Shown here piece by piece: positions 39,118-51,316 of a DNA stretch of 64,000 bases. Position 1 is the stretch's first letter, and every line of letters begins with the position of its first letter. Source of the stretch: Lycocorax pyrrhopterus obiensis (Eukaryota; Chordata; Aves; Passeriformes; Paradisaeidae). Where the stretch lies: NCBI GenBank assembly GCA_014706295.1, contig JACSVZ010000015.1, positions 55,549,535 to 55,613,534 of the forward strand, read 5' to 3'. Under the pieces are notes generated by a model. That model searched no databases, was not told the origin of the DNA, and saw nothing but the letters and a program-made list of their open reading frames with translations. A program made the position numbers and the translations under genes.

Positions 39118-40374
39118 AAACGAATTATCTTGCACCTGTAAATGTACTACATTCACTCTGCAAAGAACGCAAACCATAGTAACCATTGTAGTCTACAGCT
39201 ATGGACCATTCCTGCCATTTCAATGCATGTGCAAAACAAGGTGGGACTGCTGCTGATAACACATAATAAATCTTGTTCTTCAGCTGTACAACACTGATGT
39301 ATCAGATAGAAGGAGACAGCAGAGAAGAGTAACCAGAATATGTTTCAGTGAAGGACAGTTACAAGCAGACCTACCTAAGGACTTTTTCATCTTCCTAAGA
39401 CAGTGAAATCTGGCTTGCTCACACCAGACAATGCACAGAGGCAACTTCTTACAGAACTGGTTGCTAGTGAGTTATGTCAACATTTGGCAGAGATTTCCCT
39501 CTCATTGTTTTAGCAGGATATATTGTTGTTTCCACAACTGAATTTTTCGTATTAACTTATTTCCTTTAATAAAGGATGACACCTTGGCCCTTGACTCCAT
39601 TGTTACACATCATAGCAAGGTAGATAGAGCAGGAAGAGTGATTCTTGCTTGAACTCGAGCCAGCAAGTAGTTGGACTTGCTTTATTCCACGCACAGTAGA
39701 GAGGAGACAGCAATATAGGGAATGTAGAGATGCGCAGGGATAGATTGCTGTCATTCAAGGAGGATGTGGTGATCTGCAAGACGAATGTTGCCAGACAGCA
39801 ATCTATCTGTCTGGCAGGGGTAAATAGGGAGACTAAGATGATCACAGTCTATCTCCAAGTTACATTGCATTTTGGGGTTCTCAACAATATGCCAACAGCC
39901 AGAGAGCTACCCTTTGCAATCCTGTGACTATCTTGACATGAAAATATTAGCAATGATGATTCATTGCTCTTATAAGCTGAAATTCTGCCAAATTAATTTT
40001 CAGTCCACAAAATATGTCCTTGCCATGCTATTTTAGTACAATAACATGACTTCTGACAACAGACATTTGCTACCTTAAATTCTTCTGTATCAACAAGACA
40101 TTATTATGAAAAATACGTATAATTACCATTATTTACAGAAAATATTGGTGGAGTTGTTAGGTTAAGCAATCAGGACAACTACAGAAGAATGATTGGTTAA
40201 CCAATTATCACATTTTCTTAGAAATGAGTGCATAAACCTCAAGACATACCACAGTTAAAAGCTATTTCAGCCACTGGAAAACAACTGAAAGACATCTAGA
40301 AACCTCTGGAAAAGAATACCCTTCCCCCCAGAAAAAAAATTTACTTCATGCAAGTCACAAGAAAGTTATTATCC
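39118..40374. other. Unique noncoding sequence with a compound inverted repeat
   Basis: No gene or interspersed repeat is recognised. GATAGATTGCTGTC (39739-39752) is repeated as a perfect inverted copy at 39794-39807. That copy overlaps a second, tighter hairpin formed by CCAGACAG (39791-39798) and CTGTCTGG (39807-39814). Confidence 0.6.
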
Positions 40375-40465
40375 GAGCTAGGTCGCTGACAAGAGATGTT
40401 ATTAATGATCCCATTGAAATTATTAATGCATTTAACAATCACTTTGCAAACTATTATATTATATC
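40375..40465 (+). mobile_element. Possible LINE ORF2 fragment upstream of RT
   Basis: One plus-strand frame reads RSLTRDVINDPIEIINAFNN then HFANYY. The pattern 'DP..IINAFNNHFAN' resembles the segment between the endonuclease and reverse-transcriptase domains of CR1/L2-clade ORF2 proteins, where an 'AFN.FFAN' type motif precedes the RT. It lies on the same strand as, and about 380 bases upstream of, the CR1 RT fragment at 40843, so the two may derive from one element with decayed sequence between. This rests on one short peptide and is tentative. Confidence 0.3.
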
Positions 40466-40842
40466 CTGGGAGAATACTGAATCATGCTGGTTACTTGGAT
40501 GAAGATCAAACAAGCTTAGGATGAAAAGATCAGACTCTGAGAAAGTTTAGAGTACTTTGTGATTAATAAAAATTAAATGCCAGAACTACTTGATTTGCAT
40601 TTAAATCCACAAAGGTGTTGACTGGACTTTGCCACATGATTTGGAATTATAGAATGAAGCACACCTCTGCACACATAAAATATTAACATGGATACAATAC
40701 AAGGATGAATCTACTGCTATATTTATATGCAAATATGCTGGAGGAATATCGTATGCCAGTGATGCATAACTGAAACTTCTCTCCAATTCGCAAAATGGAC
40801 CTCACTGCAACACTTTAGTAATTGTAAAACCTCTCTCTATCA

Positions 40843-40985
40843 TTTTTGAGAGGTCTTGGGAATCCAGAGAAGTCCCAGCTCACTGGAAGTTGGCAAACAT
40901 TGTCCCAGTTTTCAAGAAGGGCAAGAAGGAGGACCTTGGAAACTACAGGCCTGTCAGTCTCACTTCAGGAGATATTAAAAGCCAA
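40843..40985 (+). mobile_element. CR1 LINE ORF2 fragment (start of reverse transcriptase)
   Basis: One plus-strand frame encodes [17 protein letters not shown] followed by [16 protein letters not shown], the well-known N-terminal reverse-transcriptase signature of CR1 and related LINEs (usual form '[24 protein letters not shown]'). It is one of the sense-orientation CR1 pieces in the window and the only one from the RT N-terminus. Catalytic motifs A (LDF.KAFD) and C (F.DD) are not present after it. The similarity fades by about 40985, where the downstream bases no longer fit CR1. It is a nonfunctional relic. Confidence 0.88.
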
Positions 40986-41860
40986 CAAAATAAGTTTTCA
41001 AGTTGACCCTATCTATGAAAGCACCAGTGGGAACAGGGGAGTGTTCAAAGGGAGAGCCTGTTGCAAGGAAAAGTGCTATTCAGCTGTTAGTGAAACATGC
41101 AGTTAAATGTACTGTTGAAGACAGGTACTACTTAACTACATACTAATTTTCCCTGCTGAAATGAGCATTGAATTAAAAATGTAAACCCCTCTAAAACTCA
41201 CACATAAAAGAGCTAAGGTACAACCTCAAAGTTACAGGTAGTTCCCTCCTTCATGCCTACATTTTCTATCCTTTATCCATTCTTAAATTGTAATGAATAA
41301 CCAGAGATAATTATCACATTTCTGTAATGACAGAGAACATGCACATGTTAAGATAGTGGCATAATTTGATATTTATGAAATGCTTCTTTATTTATGAAGC
41401 ATCTGTCTTGAAATTTAATTACCACCACCACAGTGTTTCATTACAATTCTAACACAGATTAATAATGAAAAAGATTCCTACCCAGGCTATTAAAATTTGA
41501 AAAACGAATACCCTTTGATGAATTCAAACCACCAAACTCATCCAGCTACTGTGTGAAAGTCTTAGTACTTTCGTTTATTTTTCTGTTTCCTATGTCAGTC
41601 AGAGAGGTTAAAATAGGAAAGCCAAAAGCTGGAAAAGAAACAAAATGAAAGCGGGACAAGGGAATGGGTGTGTGAAAAGTTAGGGAGGTTTAGAGCAAAG
41701 GGTTCGGATTACAGCGCATAAAGAGGCCAGAGAAATATTTTAAAAAATTATGAAGTTTATAATATTGGACACAGAATTACCAAAAAAAAAAGCCTAGAGA
41801 AACAGCACAAGAATAGATGAACGACAGCTGTGGGTGGGTGAAGAAAGAAAAAATAAGAAA
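40986..41860. other. Unique noncoding sequence
   Basis: No recognisable gene or repeat. The composition is ordinary and AT-rich. Confidence 0.5.
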
Positions 41861-41930
41861 GGCCAGATCTTGTTCTCATGGAAGTCAATGGAAAAGCACT
41901 CATTGACTACAGTGGGAACTGGAGAGGCCC
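41861..41930. repeat. Old palindromic amniote repeat fragment
   Basis: 'ggccagatcttgttctcatggaagtcaatggaaaagcactcattgactacagtgggaactggagaggccc' resembles a motif widespread in turtles, crocodilians and birds ('ctcctattgaagtcaatgggaaaactcccattgacttcagtgggagcagg...ggccc'). AGTCAATG and CATTGACT form a perfect 8-base inverted repeat. The family name is not known to me with certainty. The related word GGGCCTGATT occurs at about 42119, so the remnant may extend further. Confidence 0.5.
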
Positions 41931-44900
41931 ACAGTGAATGAAAACTCATTCCCATGGGGGTGGGAAGGGGCAGACAACTGGCATTAATAGAAGAATGAAC
42001 AGGCATAGGGAAACTAAAAGCCGAGAGCAGTAACTGAGGCCCAAGCTGACACAGACTGAAGAGCATCTACACATAAGGCTGTTGGGAAGCCAGGGGCCCT
42101 TGGCATATCACAGGACTGAGGGCCTGATTGAGACCCACACTCAAAAGCTCTCCCAACTTCAGCAACCAAAGATCCAAGAACTGGGATCTTCACATCACTA
42201 TTTTGGATTTTGGAAAGATCTCTGACTAAATGTCGGGTCATGTCACCTTTGCTTCACAGTAATAGGATGTAGAAACAGCTGGGATGGTTTGTCAGGTCAG
42301 CTGCTACTGTCTATGGTGAATGGACTGAGGGAGCTTTGAGCCATTGTGAGTAGCACAGGAACTGCTGTCTATGCTGCAGGCAGCTCAGGGTTTTTGAACT
42401 GATAACTCAGCTTTCAGTGACCAAAAAGTTCTCTGTTTCACCTATCCGTACACTTTTACTGTGCATCTTGCAATACATGGTGTTCTCCTTAAAGTCCCAC
42501 TTTTTCATTTTTTCCCCCCTCTTAGTCACAGAAAAAAAGTTTGACCTAAGCATTTCCAAAAGCTCACAGAAATACAGACAGATAAAAGGAGACAAGGCAT
42601 CATTCCTGGGGCGTGTTTCTGTTTTCAGACTATGACTTTCTTAGTCCTTGCCTTAGGACCAGTTAACCTACTACCCCCAAGTCTCATAATTTGTTCATGG
42701 GCTAGCAAAGATTGATTAACTCACCAGCAAAGTATGTGTATCCATTCCCCCCTAGTGGAAGATAAAAGTCTTCTGCTACTACAAATTACTTTGTCAGCTC
42801 AAGTGCTAAGCAGCTGTGTTACAAATCAAGAACCCAGACCCACTGATGACCCACGTGAGGATCCACCATACACTGCAGGACTGGATGTTCAGTGGTTTTT
42901 CGGTCTGATTTTCGTTCCTGTGTTACTGCATTGCAAACTGCTTTAGGAAGCTGTGATGTGCCTCCCCCGTGCATACATAGATACGATCAGAGTCCATGAC
43001 AACGTAGTTCTTCTAAATGAAGCCAGGCCTTATTTAGTGCATGTCAAGGCTGGCTGTTGAATGAGGAGAGCTACCTGAGTTTTGCCATAAAACCTAACAC
43101 TGAGACTGAAACATGCAGGAGGCAGAAGGATGTCCTCAAGGCCAGAGTAGTTAAAGCTTCTGGAGGGTAAATTGATTCTGTCTCAGCTGCTACTGTATCT
43201 CTTAGTGCTGCTGAGAAAGTCAAAGAATCTGAAATTTTCTGAAGTGGACAACATCGTTGCTCTTAGCTTGTTGTGCAGTAGGAAACCACACAACAAGTGT
43301 ACTGAGCTCTTACTCCTGTAACTGAGATCAGTGAGAGCAAAGAGGCCTCAGGATGAGCTCTACTCTTCAGTTACATTGTTCTTATAATGTCAACTAAACT
43401 GTCAGCCTGGCCACTTTATGTTCTTTCACTGTTTTATCTATAGTCTGTCTTAGTTCTGTGATAAAAATAGTCCCTACTGGACAGGACTGTCACTAAGATA
43501 AAAACATTCTGAGCTCCTCTTACACCCATGTCTGTTTCAACCCAGTCTTGGAATTACCTCATCTCCGTAAGAGTCTCAATAACCTCACATTGTAACAAAT
43601 GTCTAAAATTCTACCTCTGCTTATTCACTGAGAGGTATGTCACTGTAAATAAGGCCTATTTCAATCTAACATGCTTCCCTCAGCCTGATTTGGCTCTAGA
43701 AACTCCCATCTATATCTATTAAAAAGCTTACTCCCACTGATTTCTGCTAAAACCTAACTGACCAAGAAGGTGGTGCCTCCTGTTAGGCAACAGTCTAGTC
43801 AATCTGGCATCTCTCAGGGATGTAGGAGGTACAGTCTCAATTTCCCCTTTCTTCTGAGGTGAGTCATACTCAAAACTTCCACACAATAGACTTTGGGGAA
43901 TGCAAGGAAGGGAGGGTAGAACACTGGTTCCTTTTGAAACTCTGCCACGGCATGAAAGGATGATGTTCATTAACTTTCTGGACAAGCTTTAGGCTCCAGG
44001 CAACAGCAGGACTGGATCAGAAAGCCCTGCACTCCATTGTAGGTTTTTCATGTTTTTTTAAGGACTCCACATTAGGAAAACCAGCAAAATAGATATTCCC
44101 TATTTTGGGTAGCAGCTGGTCACTCCTTTCCTCCTTCATTCTCAATTGCATGCTCTAGCCATTAAATTAAGAAATACTGGTACACCTGGTCTTCTTTCTT
44201 GCCTTATTGAGTAGAACTTGCTTTAGTGCACAGTGAGCACAGTTTAGGCTGTCGAGCACAATTTTATTCCTCTATCAGAATGAGATGCAAAATAATGAAA
44301 CCTGGATTTCTAAAACATCAAGTGAATGCTTAACCAAGTAAACTGTTGCACAACCAATATCACAGTAAGAGTACCCTCAAATCCTTTGCTGCCTCCTCTT
44401 CTAGTCAAATTCTGAAATAATAACGTTCCCTGCTCTTTATTGAAAGCAAGAACTTAGATATCTCACCAAGGATGAGGGATAGAATTCTGTCCCAAGTGCA
44501 AGGATGTGTGATTCCATACTCTGGAGCAAAACTTAAGTTTTCACAGTGGAAAGACTTTAAGAGCATTTTTCCTTTTCAGTAACCCTCTATGTGTCATCCC
44601 TGGACAGCAGTCTATTCAACCTGAGAGTCAATGCATGTAGCCCTGTGAAATATCTTTACTCTCCCTTTACATCACACATGGAGCTTGGGCACGTAACTCT
44701 AGGGTTCTGAAATCCTGTCTGCAGTCACATATTCTTTTTGAACTAATCCATTGGCACTAATGCAAGGGCCTGGTAGAAATATTTCTGTACACAGTAAAAT
44801 TTCTATATTGAGGACAGGGTTTAGATGGCACATGATAAATAATTTATATGGTCATATATTGAAAAATGAGACTGTGAAGAACTGCCAAATAAAGACCAAT

Positions 44901-47900
44901 CTTCAATGAGCACCATTTGTCATAGTCATTAATGAGGCTGGAATTCTGTAGAAAAAGTGGGCTGCCTAATTAAATGTGCTATGTAATATAAACAGGTATC
45001 ACATCACATCACATCTATTTACAGAGAGCAAATTTATGTTGACACAGCAGATTCACTGTTTGCAGTTCCTATTTTCCTCACATCCTTTAGTAGGGTATTT
45101 TTTAGATGTCAATTTAGACAAAGAAAGGAAATTGTTGAAAGTTGATATAGGGTTGACATGCATGCATAGAACATCTCCATATGTCTACTGAGTAAGAAAC
45201 AGACAGCACTGTACTGCCTGCAGGTGTTTAGAAGCTGTCTTGGATTCCTTTTTTCTTTTTCTTCCAATGACTCAAAAATATATGGGATGAGCCATTCATC
45301 ATAATTATTATACTGCAATAGGGTGTTGCACTACAATGATAATCTCATCAACTTTACAGAACTTTCATGAAGCTTAATGAATTTATTGTCCTGGTCTTGC
45401 TTTATTTATGCTCTTTTAAGACTGATTTTTATGTAAGTGGAACTTATGGATAGCGCAGAAAACACACACAATTGTCTAAGACATGAAACAGGTCTTGAAA
45501 TCTTCCAATAAAAATATTTTGAGAAATACACTCTAACACTGCATACATTGTGCTTTTAGCTTAAACCTCAGTACAGTACTCTTACTGCCATTTCTTATGC
45601 ATTTTGCCCCAGTCCTGTCACTCCCCAGGCTATCATTTTCAAATTGAGTGTCAATGATTCCCAGTGGTCTTTCTTAATTTTTTTTTTTTTTTTGAAAGAC
45701 TGAAGATTAAAGCTGAATCCATGAGCTATTATCAGATGGGAAATATTAATTTACTAAAGCATCTGAACATTTGGAGTAAATTTGAAAACAGAACCATCTG
45801 TTATATAAACTAATCCAATAGACTCCACACTTTGTATAGCCAGCTGCTGTCAAGTAACAGATTATGAAACCAAGTAATAAATCTTAATTCACAAAATGTT
45901 TCTCCATTTGAAAGGTTTGAAAAATTATTTTTCCTTTCTTGTTTTAATGTAAACTTGTTGCAAGTTGGCAGAATTCTCTGACCTGTTGGGGGTCTAGTGT
46001 TCACTCAGATCCCTACGGGAGGCTGTGGATGCAGTCTCACAGAGGACAATTGCAAGGCAAGCCTTGTGATACCAGCCTCTTTTGTGCATCAGTCACTCAT
46101 ATTGTGACAAAAGCTGCTCAGCCCGGTTTTGAGATGGGTACCCCAAAGTGACAAAACTCAAACCAGGGATTGTATCAACCTTTTCTAGACTAGTCAAAAT
46201 AAGGAAAATAATCTTTCCTGCAGCCAAGATTTAAATGAATAGTTCACAATTCTATTCACCCTGGGTTGCAATCCCTGCTAAAGACAAAGACCCTTTGTAA
46301 CAGCCAGCATTCAAATGGAATCCAGACAAAGTTTCCCTCTTTCTGATATGATGATTATGGGTCCATGTACCAGCCACCAGCAGATGATTCAGAGCAGATG
46401 CCAGAAATCATTCTGTTCATGGCAGCTGGTTCAACACATGGAACCCGACAATTCCTGCATCTAATATATCTAAGTCTGTCCTTTCCTCCCCTCAATGACA
46501 TGGCAGAGAACCCTTATCCTTCTAGTTTTTGGGAATGGTTTGTCTTCTCTACCCACATCACAACAACCTAAAAGAATTTGTGCAACCCATCTGCCGTCTT
46601 TTTTTCAGACTAATTTATGCATGTGTGTGTCAACGAGGGAAAGAACTTTATATATACATGTTTATGTATATTTTTACTAAACTGAACAGAATTAGACCAT
46701 CAGGATCCCAGACAAGGTGTGTTTCCTAAGTACAAGAAGTCTTTAATATTTGGTTCTTAATATCCTTGTACAAAATCAAACAAATGTCACATCATAGTAG
46801 AAGAAAAGTAGTGTTTTTGGTGGTTGTGAAAACATTTTGTATTCCTTATTTTTGTCTTCGGAGTAGATCAGCTATAGGTTTGCCAACAGGTACAAACACA
46901 TTCTTACATACTTAGCTAATTATGAAACCTGTGACAAAATGTGGGCATTAGTGGATGAGACACTGCAAATTCAATGGGGTTTAGGTTGCTTTGGTTTAGC
47001 TCAGTTTGCAGCTCAGTGTTGTGAGCCAACAATCAGATTAAACAAGGAAGGAAACTTTTCAAAGCATTGTGCTGATATACAGTGAAAAAAAAAAGCAAAA
47101 TATGGAAAGAAGCTTTTAAACTCCATACCTACTCTTTATGTGAAGAACAGTAGGTTACTTTTCAAGGCCTTCCGCTGCCTTCAGGTATCCCACCTGAAAA
47201 GTGACATAATAATTGTTATGAGCAAAGGAAGCAGACTCTTTTCCTAATGTGTCATATCTGATTGTATAATTGGACAAATTCTATGAAACTTCATATATTT
47301 AAATGGAAGAACCATATCGTTAACAGAACTCACGTCTTTTTTTCATTACTTCTTTACTTCTCTGAACACCATAATCAAAGACTGATTAATCTATTCCAGC
47401 ATTCACCAAATCCATTAATCACCCAGACTGCTTAATTCACTGTCCAAGATAGTCTTTGGAATACAGTGTACAACTGTTTTTCACATAGGGGAGCACTTTC
47501 TGGTGGAATAACATCATTGACAATCTAACCGTGTTAGTGATTAAGTGATTTAGGGTTATATCATCTAGCCATTTGTCAGCCCTCTGTATTTCACAATTAA
47601 GTACAAATTTCTGAGTTTCTAGCCTGCATGAGTTAGGCACATTCTATGCAAACTTTTCCAAAAGTTCGCATATTCTTAAAAATTCTAAATAGCAAGAAAA
47701 AATTGCCAATGGAAAACTACTCAGAGACATCTGTTCTCCCATCGATATATTCAACAATCTCCTGTTAGCATGTACACCAAAGGGAGAATAGGCTCTGCAG
47801 AATGCAAAAAAAATGCATTTCACTAACTAAATAAATTCCTTTATATATTGTGGCAAGACAAATAAATAAACCCAGAGATTTACAGACAGCCACCTTGGCT

Positions 47901-47939
47901 GACATTTCAGAGAGCTGGAGCCTTTAGCAATATTTTTTG
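41931..47939. other. Unique noncoding sequence
   Basis: No exon or interspersed repeat is recognised. Small simple repeats are an ATCAC pentamer array (about 44999-45016, just over three units) and a run of 16 T (45678-45693). Open frames are all at or below 90 codons and without motifs. Confidence 0.55.
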
Positions 47940-48300
47940 CTTAACTCCATCCTAACAAAGCCCTATCTCTTCTCCCAAAACCTCATTTCTCAATTCTCCC
48001 CTGCTCTCCTCTTTCAGGCCCACTTCCCAGTTTCCTTCTCTTTTTCCTTCCAAGGTGTGATTGCTCTCTTTGCTCCCCAAAGTCTCCTTCTTGATTGTTT
48101 TGCTCTGCTTTAATGAGTCCAAGGCTTCGCTCTACTCCAGAAATTGCATTTACCCTTTTTGTTCCCAAGCACATCTGTCTCTTCCAAGCTTTCTCTCCTG
48201 TTCTGACCTTCCTGCACTTCAAGACTTTTTTTGCCAAGTTTATTTCCCCTCTGTCTCTCTAGCCTCTTTTTACTTCTCTACTTTTTTTTTCTACTCTTAG
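47940..48300 (+). other. Pyrimidine-rich block ending in a splice-acceptor-like site
   Basis: For about 360 bases the plus strand is strongly biased to C and T. The block ends with a long polypyrimidine tract (CTTCTCTACTTTTTTTTTCTACTCTTAG, 48273-48300), which matches the 3' splice-site consensus very well. No convincing exon follows: the frame after it (MKPLFLLLFCL) meets a stop after 11 residues. The strand bias is observed; use as a splice site is not shown. Confidence 0.5.
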
Positions 48301-50155
48301 CGCACTAAAATGAAGCCACTATTTCTTCTTTTATTTTGCCTTTAGCAGTGACAAACTAAAACTTGAGAATTCAGATTAGTAAGAGCAATAAAACTGCAGT
48401 CATTGTCCGTTTTTTTTTGCAGCCTAATATGTAGAGCAAAGGGGGAGGCTTTTAAAAACTGATCCAATGTGGACATGGCTAAAAACAACAGCAACTTTCA
48501 GGCTTCATCTGTGGTATCTTATGCATAGTCAAAAATTCATATGGAAATGCCATTTGCTATTAAATTTACATTTTCTAATCCAATAATGAAATGTTCAATG
48601 TTAGTAATGTAGTAATATCTATTTATATAATTCAGATTTGATAATGTGATATTATCTGAATGCTAATTCTTAAAATCTCTTGTCTTATAGGTTTGTCATT
48701 TTTTTCATGTATACTCTGGCACATGATAAAAATTTAAATTTCTACTGCCTCTAAAATGAACAGCATTTCTACCTTGTCCTTCACTGGTGGACATTACAAA
48801 AAAAGTCTGTCAAAGATTTTACTATTTTGATCAAAATTAACATTTTATAGGCTATTTGCAGATTACTTTAAATTTTACTTTTCATTTAACAAATAAATCA
48901 ATTGGTACCAGAGGAGAGGGGGTCCTTCCTTGTTCTCAGTGATGCTAATAAACATCTAGCTAGTTAATTCACTAGAGACAGGATTAGAACGTAGGCCAAC
49001 ACAACAGATATTTTGTATTTAAATTCATTACTTTCCTAGTGCTCTATGCTACATTCCTTAGCCAAGCAAAACTCCTACTGACTTCCTGTTTTAGGTCCAT
49101 CTTTATTCTTTAGCCGATTGGCAGAACCAGTGGTACCATCTATTACTACCGGCAAATAACATTTGAGTTCATCTTCCTCTTATTCACAGGATGACTCATT
49201 CTGTGTCGTACACACTTCATTTTTGATTTATGTAAGACGTACATTTTATCACCCTTTCTGAGACTCAATTATTTAATCTATTTTTGTCATTCTATTCATT
49301 CGCTTATTCAAGCCATTTTGCATTAATAATCAGTCTCCATTCTTCTTCATTATTTGGTATTATTTGGTGTAATGGAGTGTGTGCCAACTACGACTTTTGG
49401 ATAGAGCTTCTGGATGAGTGACATATTTACTGATGAAAGTTAAAATATATAAAACTTCAGACAGCTAAAAAAAAGCAAGATATTTGTAGAAGTACTGTCT
49501 AGTTTTGAACATCAAAATTGTGACTTGAGCCAAATTAGTAATAATAGTATGCTTTACCCAGCTATTTGTCTCCATACAAGAAAAAAGTGTTATCCCAAAT
49601 AAGTTAATACTGAGAACTAGAAATGCAGCTCTTCTTAATTTCTGAAATACCCTGTAAGGTATTTCACAGGGAATGGGAGTTGATCCTTTAGCAGAAGTCT
49701 TATTTATTAAGAGACAAAATATTCTCCAACTTATTAATAAGTCAATATATGTGGCCTAATTTTCTGTAGGAAAGTAGCCTCATGAAAACTGAAGAATGCT
49801 CAACAGTTTCAGACTTTTGCTTTGCATGTCCTGCATATTGTTTCCTGTAAACAACCAAATGCCAAGACAATGTCAAAACTTCCTCATGGGCTAGAAGTGG
49901 AAACAAAATGGGCTACTTCCAAAGAACTGTCCTGGCCATACTTCTCTGCTACCTGTGTACACAACCAATTTGTTACAACCTCAGGAAAAAGGTCAAGGTT
50001 AAATTCTCATGTACTGTGGTTCACAAAACAACATTTTGCCTAATCAGACAGATTTTCTGACTGTTTCATTCATGTAAGTCTTGACAGTTGTACGCCAGCA
50101 TTCTAGACTTCATAATTTGTAAACAGTGCATGGAAAGTGTAGTTCTTGAAAGTCA
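48301..50155. other. Unique AT-rich noncoding sequence
   Basis: No gene or repeat is recognised. A short hairpin (ATTCAGAT ... ATCTGAAT, around 48631-48661) is present. Confidence 0.55.
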
Positions 50156-50205
50156 TTCCAGTCCTAATGATTCCATCTTGAACGATGGAATCATTGGGAC
50201 TGGAA
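50156..50205. repeat. Near-perfect foldback at a CR1 3' end
   Basis: Arms of 22 bases (50156-50177 and 50184-50205) pair with a single mismatch around the 6-base loop TTGAAC. The right arm is the 3' terminus of the antisense CR1 that follows (GAATCATTGGGACTGGAAG against the usual GAATCATTAGGGTTGGAAG). The left arm is the same terminus in the opposite orientation, so the structure is a small inverted duplication of the CR1 end. Confidence 0.85.
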
Positions 50206-50942
50206 GCAACCTCCGGATATTGTCTATCAATCCTCTAAAAATATGAGATGTTCTCCCCTTATGCACCCTCCTTTTGGTTTGAGTAGGGTCAACTAAAGCT
50301 CCTCGTTTGGTACTGTGTACATGTGAGGTTTGAATGTCTCCAAGAACAGACTCTGCAATCTCCGTAGGCAACTTCTTCCAGCCTTTGAACACACTCACTC
50401 TGAAAACCTCTTATGTTTTATCTAAATATATTGTGTTTCAGTTTGTTTCCATTGCTTCCTATCTTTCAACAGGATATCAGTGAGAAGAGTCCAACTTCTT
50501 TCTTGCTCCTTCTCCCTCTTCCCACTTTGACAAGATCCCTCTAAGACTTCTCTAGGTTTAACAATTCTAGATCTCTGTCTCTCATCCACACGTCAGACGG
50601 TCCAGTCCCTAAAACATCTTCATGCCCTTTAATGGCATCACTTCAGTACAACAATATCCTTTTTGTATATAGGGGAGTCCAGGAATGGAGTGGAAAAAGG
50701 GAAGGGGTCACGTCCCTCCATCCTCTGGCAATTATTTGACTAATACAGCCCAGATTGTGGCAGGCTTTCTTTGCCACAAGGTCACAATCTTAGCCCATGG
50801 TCCACTTGTCCACCAGCATCCTCAGGGTACAAAAGCCTTTTCTGGCAAGCTGATTTCCAGCTGGTTGGTCTCCAACCTGTGTTGGCGAAGGGGGTTATTC
50901 CTTTGTTCTGGTTCTGGCCAGGATCAGGCTGAATTTTTGCAG
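50184..50942 (-). mobile_element. CR1 LINE, 3' portion, left of a nested insertion
   Basis: This is the reverse complement of CR1. From the 3' tail inward it shows 'gggactggaagcaacctcc', 'ccgtaggcaacttcttccagcc', a stretch around 50640-50700 that is poorly preserved, and then 'ggtcacaatcttagcccatggtccacttgtccaccagcatcctcagggt' and 'ttttctggcaagctgatttccagctggttggtctccaacctgtgttggcgaagggggtta', which match the ORF2 region after the RT domain. The element is interrupted near 50942 by an LTR-like insertion and resumes near 51320. Divergence is high, so the copy is old. Confidence 0.88.
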
Positions 50943-51316
50943 TGACAAAAAGGACATGTCAAAGCATGACAGAGCGAGCTGTGGGAGTAGGCCCGTTAGA
51001 GCCAGAGGGAGCGGTGGGGGGAGCATGGCAGCAGGAGCCATCTGGAAATGTCTATGGCGATGCCACAGTGAGCAATAACATTTTCTTTTCTTCTTCCCTC
51101 TGCCGTTAGCATTGTTGCTGTTAGTGTTTGTTTACTAATGCCATTGCTGCTTACAGTAAATTGTTCTTACTGAACCCGCGATCTTTACCTTTTGTGCCTA
51201 CAATTCTCCTCTCCAGCCCACTGCAAGGAGCAAACGAGAGGGGCTTATCTTGGAGTGGCTTCAGTGGGAAGAATTAAGTTGGAGAATACCATTTCTAAAC
51301 CACGAAGCTTTATAGG
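50943..51316 (+). mobile_element. LTR-like insertion inside CR1
   Basis: Roughly 374 bp of non-CR1 sequence splits the surrounding CR1. Its 3' half contains 'taaattgttcttactgaacccgcgatctttacctttt', 'acaattctcctctccagcccactgcaaggag', 'gagaggggctt' and 'ctaaaccacgaag'. These occur in the same order as in the 3' part of avian ERVL-type LTRs (for example the one ending at 20074, '...aaccacaaca'). The 5' half is not recognised. Exact ends are uncertain: TGCAG at 50938-50942 and TACAG at 51317-51321 could be a target-site duplication, but the CR1 sequence on the two sides also seems to overlap by about 20 bases, which complicates that reading. Confidence 0.6.

Noticed and set aside
44999..45016. 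ATCAC tandem units as a possible minisatellite
   Set aside because: Just over three units; too short to count as more than a trivial simple repeat.
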